The notes below the pieces were generated by a model that saw only the letters and a list, made by a program, of their open reading frames with translations, was not told the DNA's origin and made no database searches. From positions 1-10,364 of the forward strand of contig USLQ01000013.1 in assembly GCA_900555545.1 (NCBI GenBank): a stretch of DNA of 10,364 bases. Reading direction: 5' to 3'. Source of the DNA: an uncultured Oscillospiraceae bacterium. GTDB taxonomy: Bacteria > Bacillota > Clostridia > Oscillospirales > Acutalibacteraceae. Position 1 is the first letter of the stretch. Each line of letters opens with the position of its first letter. Positions 1 through 6,236 of the stretch are shown one piece after another. Position numbers and translations under genes: made by a program.

Positions 1-1
1 G

Positions 2-604
2 CTGATCACCTGCCACTTAGGCAACGGTTGTTCCATCACCGCGATTAAAGATGGCAAGGTGATCGACACCAGCATGGGCCTGACGCCGCTGGATGGGTTT
101 ACCATGGGCACCCGTTCCGGCAGCCTGGATCCCTCCGTGATCATCTACTTGCAGGAGAAGGAGGGCTGGACGCCACAGGAGACCGATATGGTTCTGAACA
201 AAAAATCCGGATTGCTCGGCATCTCCGGGATCTCCAGCGATGACCGCGACCTGGAGCAGGCCATCGCGGCGGGGAATGAGCGCGCCAAGATGGCGAGTGC
301 GATTCAGCGCTACCAGATCCGCAAGTTCATCGGCGGTTATGTGGCGGCGCTCGAGGGCGTGGACGGAATCGTCTTTACCGGCGGTATTGGCGAGAATTCT
401 GCCGTGATGCGCGCGGAGATCTGTGATCACTTGGGGTATCTGGGGATCCATATCGACCACGCCGTAAACGATGAGACGGTCCACGGCAAGGAGGGGAAGA
501 TTTCCACCGCTGATTCCAGCGCGGTGGTCTATGTTATCCCGACGAATGAGGAACTGGTTATCGCGCGGGACACGAAGGCAATTGTTGAAGGAACCCTCAA
601 ATAA
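2..604 (+). CDS. ackA: acetate kinase, C-terminal half (5' end outside window)
   Basis: Acetate kinase interconverts acetyl phosphate + ADP and acetate + ATP in the cytoplasm. It is the substrate-level phosphorylation step of fermentation and normally partners phosphotransacetylase. The frame is open from base 2 and gives about 200 residues, half of the family's usual ~400. Seen in order: the phosphate-binding HLGNG motif right at the edge, then MGLTPLDGF, the TRSGSLDP segment carrying the active-site arginine of the family, the nucleotide-binding FTGGIGENS, and near the end PTNEELVIARDT, which holds the conserved catalytic-region glutamate. All signature residues in this half are intact, so the gene looks functional. 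It ends in TAA with no convincing GC-rich terminator before the ireB promoter, so some readthrough into ireB is possible. Whether pta lies upstream cannot be seen. Confidence 0.97.
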   Translation: MITCHLGNGCSITAIKDGKVIDTSMGLTPLDGFTMGTRSGSLDPSVIIYLQEKEGWTPQETDMVLNKKSGLLGISGISSDDRDLEQAIAAGNERAKMASAIQRYQIRKFIGGYVAALEGVDGIVFTGGIGENSAVMRAEICDHLGYLGIHIDHAVNDETVHGKEGKISTADSSAVVYVIPTNEELVIARDTKAIVEGTLK

Positions 605-632
605 TTTATTTTACTCAATTTTAATTTTTTGA

Positions 633-661
633 TTGTAATTTTTATCCAAATGGGATATAAT
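633..661 (+). promoter_or_regulatory. promoter of ireB
   Basis: A perfect -10 box TATAAT lies at 656-661. A -35-like TTGTAA (4/6 matches) lies at 633-638 with an optimal 17-nt spacer. The surroundings are very AT-rich compared with the coding sequence. Transcription would start near 668, about 40 nt before the ireB start codon. An alternative -35, TTGATT at 629-634, would give a 21-nt spacer and is less likely. Confidence 0.7.
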
Positions 662-670
662 AAAACGTAC

Positions 671-686
671 TCGGATATCAATCCGA
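671..686 (+). promoter_or_regulatory. small hairpin at the 5' end of the ireB leader
   Basis: TCGGAT (671-676) and ATCCGA (681-686) form a perfect 6-bp inverted repeat around the 4-nt loop ATCA. It sits just downstream of the predicted transcription start and before the ribosome site. It could stabilise the 5' end of the mRNA or act as a small operator. It has no U-tract and is too short to be a terminator. Its function is inference only. Confidence 0.35.
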
Positions 687-708
687 TCTGTTGGCGGAGG
701 TGGACATT

Positions 709-954
709 GTGACAGATAAAACGATACAGTTCTCCATCAAGGAAGAGCGCGAGGATGAGATGCGCAAAACACTCCGTCTCATCTACGATGCCTTGAGGGA
801 AAAGGGATATAATCCGATCAGTCAAATCGTCGGCTACATTCTCTCGGAGGATCCGACTTATATCACAACGCACAACAATGCCCGCAGTCTGATTCGGCGA
901 CTGGATCGGGATGAGTTGCTACAGGCACTTGTCAAGAATTATTTAAGCGAGTAA
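709..954 (+). CDS. ireB: IreB family regulatory phosphoprotein (UPF0297)
   Basis: IreB is a small cytoplasmic protein first studied in Enterococcus faecalis. There it is phosphorylated on N-terminal threonines by the PASTA-domain kinase IreK and affects cephalosporin resistance. The 81-residue product has the family's typical length and its hallmark central block: [19 protein letters not shown], then [19 protein letters not shown]. The start is taken as GTG at 709 because GGCGGAGG at 693-700 is a good ribosome site 8 nt upstream. A TTG at 691 would add six residues but has no ribosome site of its own. Two N-terminal threonines (T2, T5) keep the three-residue spacing reported for the enterococcal phospho-sites, which is suggestive only. 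In many Firmicutes ireB lies between alaS and ruvX; here it stands alone between ackA and a terminator. Confidence 0.93.
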   Translation: MTDKTIQFSIKEEREDEMRKTLRLIYDALREKGYNPISQIVGYILSEDPTYITTHNNARSLIRRLDRDELLQALVKNYLSE

Positions 955-975
955 GCGAGACGTGATTTTTGCAGG

Positions 976-1009
976 GTCAAAAGGGCGCGGAGAGCCGCGC
1001 CCTTTTGAC
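976..1009 (+). terminator. terminator after ireB
   Basis: A perfect 15-bp stem is formed by 976-990 and 995-1009 around the 4-nt loop AGAG. Its core is GGGCGCGG/CCGCGCCC. The A-run on the left pairs with TTTT on the right, so the arrangement is symmetric and could work in both directions. The T-run is short and part of the stem, with no long T-tract after it. It begins 21 nt after the ireB stop codon. Confidence 0.8.
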
Positions 1010-1036
1010 ATATGTTGGCGGGTATGTTATTATAAT
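1005..1036 (+). promoter_or_regulatory. promoter of the unnamed 99-residue gene, overlapping the terminator
   Basis: A consensus -35 box TTGACA lies at 1005-1010, of which 1005-1009 form the end of the terminator stem. TATTAT at 1028-1033 follows at 17 nt. A perfect TATAAT at 1031-1036 overlaps it but would need a 20-nt spacer. Transcription would start around 1040-1043, giving a short leader before GTG 1075. Confidence 0.7.
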
Positions 1037-1074
1037 AATGAAATTTTAGTTTGTAGTGAATGGAGATGAAGGCT

Positions 1075-1374
1075 GTGGCAACTGAAAAGGCGAAAAAACC
1101 ACAATTCCTGACTTATAAAGGAAAGCCCCTTGTGCGCAATGGCAACACAATCTATTATGGCGATATGGGCGACAAGTGTGTGATTATGATTCAGATCTTG
1201 ACCACCAAAAAGTACAATGATCTTGAGTTGGCGGACAAGGTCACAATCCAGCTTCTGAGCACAGACCCGGATGTGCGCCCCAAAGAGCGGATCCTCAAGC
1301 GGAGCGAAAAGCACGGTCTGTACAACGCGATGGATATCGGCGCGATCTGGCTGCAGCGCGCATTAGCGGAGTGA
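1075..1374 (+). CDS. small conserved-looking protein of unknown function
   Basis: I cannot assign this 99-residue protein to a named family. It is basic and soluble, with no signal peptide, membrane segment or cysteine pair. After a lysine-rich start come FLTYKGKPLVRNGNTIYYGDM and VIMIQILTTKK, which read as alternating beta strands with turns. A polar, charged middle part (DPDVRPKERILKRSEKHGLY) follows, and the end is helical (AMDIGAIWLQRALAE). I prefer GTG at 1075, because GGAG at 1062-1065 lies 9 nt upstream. ATG at 1060 would add MEMKA but has no ribosome site in front of it. The gene is a single unit, with a strong promoter before it and a terminator after it. The ordered motif-like composition and good expression signals argue that it is a real gene. 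My impression is that similar short proteins occur in other Clostridia, but I could not search. Confidence 0.82.
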   Translation: MATEKAKKPQFLTYKGKPLVRNGNTIYYGDMGDKCVIMIQILTTKKYNDLELADKVTIQLLSTDPDVRPKERILKRSEKHGLYNAMDIGAIWLQRALAE

Positions 1375-1379
1375 GAAGG

Positions 1380-1407
1380 GTCCCGGTACTGCCGGGACTT
1401 TATTTTT
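1380..1407 (+). terminator. Rho-independent terminator after the unnamed gene
   Basis: GTCCCGG (1380-1386) pairs with CCGGGAC (1392-1398) around a 5-nt loop and is followed by TTTATTTTT (1399-1407). It starts 5 nt after the stop codon. Confidence 0.88.
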
Positions 1408-1420
1408 GCCATAACGGTAC

Positions 1421-1450
1421 TTGAAGAGATGGCGGAAGATATGGTAAAAT
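1421..1450 (+). promoter_or_regulatory. promoter of putP
   Basis: An extended -10 element, TGGTAAAAT (1442-1450), follows TTGAAG (1421-1426, 4/6 of the -35 consensus) with an 18-nt spacer. Transcription would start near 1457, giving a leader of about 25 nt before the ATG at 1482. Confidence 0.6.
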
Positions 1451-1481
1451 AAGTAAAACATGATTGAGAGGATTGTTGTCA

Positions 1482-3044
1482 ATGACGGGGAGCAGTGTTC
1501 AGGTTTTGATTGCCATGTGCTGTTATATGGCCGTGGTCATCGGAATCGGCATCTTTTTTGCCAAACGAGCCAATAAAAACAGTGAGAATTATTTTTTAGG
1601 CGGACGTTCCCTCGGCCCGTGGGTTGCGGCCATGAGCGCTGAGGCTTCAGATATGAGTGGCTGGCTGCTGATGGGATTGCCGGGACTGGCCTACTGGTGC
1701 GGTCTTGCCGACGCAGGATGGACGGCGATTGGTTTGGCGATCGGAACGTATGTCAACTGGCTGGTCGTAGCCAAGCCATTGCGCCGCTATTCTCAGGTGA
1801 CCAATGCGATTACGATACCGGACTTTTTCAGCAACCGTTTTAAGGAGAATAAAAAGGTCATCATGACCATCGCCTCGATCTTCATCTTAGTCTTTTTTGC
1901 CGTCTATGCCGGCAGTTGTTTCGTCACCTGCGGCAAGCTGTTCAGCCAGCTTTTTGGGGCGAACTACCAGCTGATGATGGTGGTCGGCGCACTGTTTGTG
2001 CTGCTCTATACTTTCCTCGGCGGCTTCTTGGCGGAGAGCGCTTCGGACTTTATGCAGGCGCTTGTAATGATCTTTGCATTGGTGACCGTCCTTGTCACGG
2101 GAACGATTGCCGCAGGCGGTGTGGATGCCGTTGTGGAGAACGCCAAGGGGATCCCCGGCTTCGCCAGCTTTTTCGGGATCGCGCAGCCCACATTGGATGC
2201 CGCCGGCGTCCAACAGATCGGGGCAAATGGGGAACCGCTCTTCGGCGCGGCCGGCAATTACGGCTTTTTAAATATGGTCTCCATGATTGCGTGGGGGCTG
2301 GGATACTTCGGTGTTCCGCAGGTGCTGCTGCGGTTTATGGCCATCCGCACCTCCGCTGAAATCAAAAAGTCCCGCCGTATAGCGACCAGTTGGTGCCTGA
2401 TCTCCCTCGCGTCCGCAGTAATGATCGGTGTCATTGGGCGCGCCCTGCTTCCGACTGCTTATCAGACGGCTTCCGACGCTGAGAATATCTTTATCGGGAT
2501 GGCCTCCATGCTGATGCATCCCCTCTTTGCCGGTATTGTCATGGCAGGCGTGCTGGCTGCGACGATCAGTTCGTCTGATTCTTACCTTCTGATTGCGGCG
2601 TCGGCGTTCTCCAAGAATATTTTTCAGGGCCTCATTAAGAAGAACGCGACGGATAAGCAGGTGATGCGCGTGAGCCGGATCACTCTGATTGCGGTCGCCG
2701 TCGTTGGGATGATTATCGCACTTGATGAGGACAGTGTTATTTTCACGCTCGTCAGCTTTGCCTGGGCGGGTTTTGGCGCCACGTTTGGCCCGCTGATGCT
2801 TTTCAGCCTGTTCTGGAAGCGGATCAATCGCGCGGGCGCGATCGCCGGTATGCTCACGGGAGCGATTTCCGTATTCGTATGGAAGCTGGTGCTCAATCCG
2901 CTCGGCGGCGTGTTTGCCATCTATGAGCTGTTGCCGGCATTTATCCTATCCAGCATCGCCATCGTGGTAGTGTCCCTGCTGACAAAGGCTCCCTCCGAGG
3001 AGATTCAGCGGGAATTTGAAGAGTCCAAGACGATCGAGTGCTAA
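1482..3044 (+). CDS. putP: sodium/proline symporter (SSS family)
   Basis: PutP is an inner-membrane transporter of the solute:sodium symporter family. It couples Na+ entry to L-proline uptake, for nutrition or osmoprotection. The 520 residues match the family's usual ~500 and carry about 13 hydrophobic segments. Seen: the N-terminal NSENYFLGGRSLGPWVAAMSA, then EASDMSGWLLMGLPG (about residues 54-68). This contains the aspartate and serines matching the Na+-site segment of E. coli PutP, in its SDMSGWLLMGLPG form. A second serine/threonine-rich segment, ATISSSDSYLLIAASA, lies near residues 357-372, where the family has its other Na+-site helix. The ATG at 1482 is preferred because GAGAGG at 1466-1471 lies 10 nt upstream; the in-frame TTG at 1464 overlaps that site. 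It has its own promoter and terminator, so it is transcribed alone. The PutP name is likely; a related substrate cannot be excluded. Confidence 0.92.
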   Translation: MTGSSVQVLIAMCCYMAVVIGIGIFFAKRANKNSENYFLGGRSLGPWVAAMSAEASDMSGWLLMGLPGLAYWCGLADAGWTAIGLAIGTYVNWLVVAKPLRRYSQVTNAITIPDFFSNRFKENKKVIMTIASIFILVFFAVYAGSCFVTCGKLFSQLFGANYQLMMVVGALFVLLYTFLGGFLAESASDFMQALVMIFALVTVLVTGTIAAGGVDAVVENAKGIPGFASFFGIAQPTLDAAGVQQIGANGEPLFGAAGNYGFLNMVSMIAWGLGYFGVPQVLLRFMAIRTSAEIKKSRRIATSWCLISLASAVMIGVIGRALLPTAYQTASDAENIFIGMASMLMHPLFAGIVMAGVLAATISSSDSYLLIAASAFSKNIFQGLIKKNATDKQVMRVSRITLIAVAVVGMIIALDEDSVIFTLVSFAWAGFGATFGPLMLFSLFWKRINRAGAIAGMLTGAISVFVWKLVLNPLGGVFAIYELLPAFILSSIAIVVVSLLTKAPSEEIQREFEESKTIEC

Positions 3045-3055
3045 AACAGAGCTTG

Positions 3056-3088
3056 TCCGGTTTGCCTGCGCGGTGAACCGGATTTTTT
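3056..3088 (+). terminator. Rho-independent terminator between putP and comEC
   Basis: The stem pairs 3056-3066 with 3072-3082 (11 bp, including two G-T wobble pairs) around a 5-nt loop, followed by six T residues (3083-3088). It begins 11 nt after the putP stop. The comEC ribosome site starts only 5 nt after the T-run. Confidence 0.85.
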
Positions 3089-3106
3089 CGTTGGGAGGGC
3101 GTTGGG

Positions 3107-5188
3107 ATGAAGCGGCCGTTGGCGATTGCCGGTGCAGTGCTGTTTGTTGCGCTATACTTTTTATGGCGTTTCCCCATACTGGCACCGGCGTGCTGCGCGG
3201 TGGGCACGGCTGCATCACTTGGGGCTGTTTTGCTATACCGCAAAGTTCGTTTAAAAAGGGTGGCCCTGATTGGTGTAGTGGTTTTGATGGCCTGCCTGCT
3301 CTTTTCCGGCGCACGGTATGTTTTTTACCGTCCGGCTGCTTTGCTTGCGGGGCAAACAGTTCAGTTGACTGCCTACACCCGCTCCGAACCGGATCGGACA
3401 TATGGCCGGTATCAGTATACCTTTGAGACGGATACGGTAAACGGAGAGCCGCTTCATGTGCGGGTGCGTGCCAATTCCTATGAGGAGTTGGCGCTGGAGC
3501 CTTATGATGAGGTGAAGCTACAGGCGGAGCTAGTGTTATCCGAATCCCGTGTAAACGGTAGGCTACAACTGGATACCGATCGCGTTTTTCTGTACGCAGA
3601 TTCTTTCACGCTTCTCTCCGTCACACAGCGGGAGGGGCGCCGCCCCTTGGCGTACTACATATCGGCTTTTCGAGCGAAACTGTCTGCTCAGGTGCGCAGC
3701 AATCTGAGCAGCGAGACGGGTGGCCTGCTGAACGGCCTCTTGCTCGGAGATAAATCGGGGGTGACGGCCGATGCTACACACGACTTCCGACAGATCGGGA
3801 TCTCCCATCTGCTGGCCGTCTCCGGACTGCACATGAGCGTTTGGGCTATGGCCGTATTCAACATCTTACGGCGTTCCCGGCTCGGCAGGCGGATCGCGGC
3901 TGCCCTGACAGTTGGATTTGTGCTGTTTTTCATGGCGCTCACGAGTTTTACCCCCTCTGTCGTGCGTTCCGGCATCATGATGATGCTATATTTGGGGGCG
4001 TTCCTGTTCAAACGCACGCCGGATTCTCTCAATTCGCTCGGCGGTGCTGTGCTTGTATTCCTGATCGTAAATCCATTTGCGGCTATGGATATTGGGCTGA
4101 TCCTGTCTGCGCTGGCCACTTTTGGGATCGTTATACTGAATCCGGTTGTCGTACGCCTGCTTGTCCGGTTGAATCTTATCGATTTTATCCCAGCCCGCCG
4201 TGTCCTCCGCTGGGGCGCGGAAACTATCGCAATCTCCCTGACTGCGTCCGTGTTCACCATCCCGGTTGTACTCGTTACATTCGGGATGATTACTATCCTT
4301 GCGCCGCTGTCGAATCTTTTTATTGCGGGCCTGGCGGCGCCTGCCATGGTCACTGGCGGGATTGCCGCGCTGTTTGGGATGGGGGGGGTTCCATTTCTAC
4401 CCCAGCCGCTGTTTGCCTGTTCCGGTTTTCTCGTGCGGCTGATGCTGCGCCTCTCCAACGCCTTTGCCGATATTCCGTACGTCTCTTATTACATCGATGT
4501 GGGTGAGCTCGTCTCATTGCTGCTTGCTGCCATTATTTCCGCAGTTGTTCTCTGGGTTGTCCTCGGCGACCGAAAAGGTCTGCCCGTGGGAGTTTTGGCA
4601 ATGACCACTGCCTGTGTTGTGGTGGTTTCCGCCGTCTGCCAGATGATCGCAGATTGGGGTCAGACGGTTGTCTATGTCACACAGGGGAGCAATCCGTGCG
4701 TCCTTGTTCAAAACGGAGAGCGGACGATCCTGTTGGGATCCGGCTCGGAGGGGAGCGGTTTGGATCTGCTGGAGCGGCAGAACATCTATCATCCAGACTT
4801 TGTGTTCCTCTGGGCCGACGATCCCGACACGGAAAAATCGTCTGTCTTGGACAGGTGCCGGGGGAGTGTTCCAGTGATACAGGGGCAATCGTTCCGTGTG
4901 GAGTTTGACAAGTTGACTCTTGAGTCAGACGGGGAGACATTGCTGCTGCATACGATGGGACGTACCGTGCGCATCGCTGAAAATTTAGAGGAGGATCCAG
5001 CGGACATTTTAATTGCCGGTGGCCTCTCAAAGCAAATTGATTATGGGAGCAGGCCTGCGGTTGAGACCAATACGCGCTATGCCAAGGGGAAAAACGCTTT
5101 GACCGTTCCCTATAACAGTGATATAATAATAAAGATTGGACAGGATGCGCAGATTCGGCTGAACGGAGGTTCTCATGGCGCGGATTGA
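3107..5188 (+). CDS. comEC: ComEC/Rec2 family DNA-uptake channel with degenerate C-terminal domain
   Basis: ComEC forms the membrane channel for single-stranded DNA during natural transformation. The 693-residue product shows the family order. Two to three N-terminal membrane helices come first (about 1-75), then an OB-like soluble segment (about 80-170). The Competence domain starts with GLLLGDKSGV (about 209-218) and HLLAVSGLHMS (about 235-245) and continues through many membrane helices to about 520. The C-terminal part starts like the usual metallo-beta-lactamase-like domain (VVYVTQGSNPCVLVQNGERT). However, the histidine-rich HxHxDH-type ligand motif is missing: that place reads FLWADDPDTEKSS. 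The later GHHGS-type motif reads IAGGLSK. The tail is also shorter than usual. It probably cannot act as a nuclease. The ATG follows GGGAGG (3093-3098) at 8 nt. Its last 14 nt overlap holA, implying translational coupling. A G8 run lies inside the gene. Confidence 0.93.
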   Translation: MKRPLAIAGAVLFVALYFLWRFPILAPACCAVGTAASLGAVLLYRKVRLKRVALIGVVVLMACLLFSGARYVFYRPAALLAGQTVQLTAYTRSEPDRTYGRYQYTFETDTVNGEPLHVRVRANSYEELALEPYDEVKLQAELVLSESRVNGRLQLDTDRVFLYADSFTLLSVTQREGRRPLAYYISAFRAKLSAQVRSNLSSETGGLLNGLLLGDKSGVTADATHDFRQIGISHLLAVSGLHMSVWAMAVFNILRRSRLGRRIAAALTVGFVLFFMALTSFTPSVVRSGIMMMLYLGAFLFKRTPDSLNSLGGAVLVFLIVNPFAAMDIGLILSALATFGIVILNPVVVRLLVRLNLIDFIPARRVLRWGAETIAISLTASVFTIPVVLVTFGMITILAPLSNLFIAGLAAPAMVTGGIAALFGMGGVPFLPQPLFACSGFLVRLMLRLSNAFADIPYVSYYIDVGELVSLLLAAIISAVVLWVVLGDRKGLPVGVLAMTTACVVVVSAVCQMIADWGQTVVYVTQGSNPCVLVQNGERTILLGSGSEGSGLDLLERQNIYHPDFVFLWADDPDTEKSSVLDRCRGSVPVIQGQSFRVEFDKLTLESDGETLLLHTMGRTVRIAENLEEDPADILIAGGLSKQIDYGSRPAVETNTRYAKGKNALTVPYNSDIIIKIGQDAQIRLNGGSHGAD

Positions 5189-6236
5189 CGAAAAGGAATT
5201 AAAACATCAGATTAAAAACGGGTTTGTCAAAGACGCCTACCTCTTTTACGGGGATGAGGCCTATTTGAAGACGCACTATGTTGATGCGTTGGTACGGGAG
5301 GCCGTAGGCGCGAGCGCCGATTTTAACCTGCACACCTTTGATGTGCAGGACAGCCCGGTAACGGCTGAGGATCTCTATATGGCTGCACGCTCCTGCCCGA
5401 TGATGGGTGGCAAAAGCTGTGTGCTTGTGCGGGATCTTTCGCCGGACAGCTTGGGGGAGCGGGAGCTCGACCTAATTGTGGAACTGATTGAACAGCCCTC
5501 CCCGTCCTGTGTGCTGATTTTCCTCTTTGACCGAACAGAGGCGACGCCCAAAAAGAATAACAAGTGGAAACGGCTGTTTGCGGCTGTCGAAAAATATGGT
5601 ACGCTAGTCCAGTTGGACAAGCTCTCGGCCAAATCGCTGGAAACCCGCCTGGTCACACAGGCGCGCCGCCGCCTGTGCGCACTGGAGCCGGATGCCGCGG
5701 CATATCTGGTTGCGCAGGCGGGGGACGATCTGAATCTTTTGCTCAACGAACTCGAGAAGTGTTGTGCCTACGTGGGTCCGGGTGCGCCCATCCGCCGTGA
5801 AGATGTGGAGGCTGTGTGCGTACATTCGCTTGATTCGACCGCCTTTGATCTTGTGCATGCAATCCATGCGCGCAACTGCCTGCGTGCGTATGAGCTGCTC
5901 GATGAACTCTTTGTCCAGCGTGTGGAGCCGATCATGATCCATGGTGCGATGGCTGCCTCCTATATTGACATGTACCGGGCGCGCGTCTCCTCGGAGGCCA
6001 CAGGCGATCCGGTTGCAGTTGCAAAGATTTTTCCGGGCACTTACCGCAACAGGGAATTTCGGTTGCGCAACGCTGCACGGGATACGCGCAGTACCGGCAC
6101 GCGCCAGCTGCGCCAGTGCCTGGACTGCCTGGATGAGGCGGACCGCCTGCTCAAGGGCGGCGGGGCCGAACCGCGCATTATTTTGGAAGAAACAGTGGTC
6201 AAGCTGCTGAAGATTTCCGGAGGGGAGCGGGCGTGA
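5175..6236 (+). CDS. holA: DNA polymerase III, delta subunit
   Basis: The delta subunit is the wrench of the clamp loader: it opens the beta sliding clamp so that it can be placed on primed DNA. The 353 residues match the family's ~340-350. Seen: the N-terminal YLFYGDEAYLK of the AAA+-like domain I, followed by the family pattern MMGGKSCVLVRDL (about 75-87) and VLIFLFDRTEATPKKNNKWKRL. The middle helical segment contains AGDDLNLLLNELEKC (about 180-194). The C-terminal collar domain includes DSTAFDLVHAIHARN and EPRIILEETVVKLL. As in the family, there is no Walker A loop. The ATG lies inside the end of comEC, 5 nt after GGAGG (5165-5169). Its stop TGA overlaps the GTG of the next gene by 4 nt. 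comEC-holA is a frequent pairing in Firmicutes, and rpsT is not found right after it here. Confidence 0.95.
   Translation: MARIDEKELKHQIKNGFVKDAYLFYGDEAYLKTHYVDALVREAVGASADFNLHTFDVQDSPVTAEDLYMAARSCPMMGGKSCVLVRDLSPDSLGERELDLIVELIEQPSPSCVLIFLFDRTEATPKKNNKWKRLFAAVEKYGTLVQLDKLSAKSLETRLVTQARRRLCALEPDAAAYLVAQAGDDLNLLLNELEKCCAYVGPGAPIRREDVEAVCVHSLDSTAFDLVHAIHARNCLRAYELLDELFVQRVEPIMIHGAMAASYIDMYRARVSSEATGDPVAVAKIFPGTYRNREFRLRNAARDTRSTGTRQLRQCLDCLDEADRLLKGGGAEPRIILEETVVKLLKISGGERA

Noticed and set aside
605..632. Terminator for ackA in the AT-rich stretch after its stop
   Set aside because: T-runs are present (for example 625-630), but no GC-rich or stable stem precedes them, so I did not call one.
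1916..2359. A 147-codon + strand open frame inside putP
   Set aside because: It is an out-of-phase shadow of putP, full of Cys, Arg and His, while the PutP frame carries clear family motifs.
3688..4458. A 256-codon open frame on the minus strand
   Set aside because: It lies fully inside comEC, is rich in Arg, Ser and Thr as expected for a mirror frame of GC-rich coding sequence, and has no ribosome site or recognisable domain.
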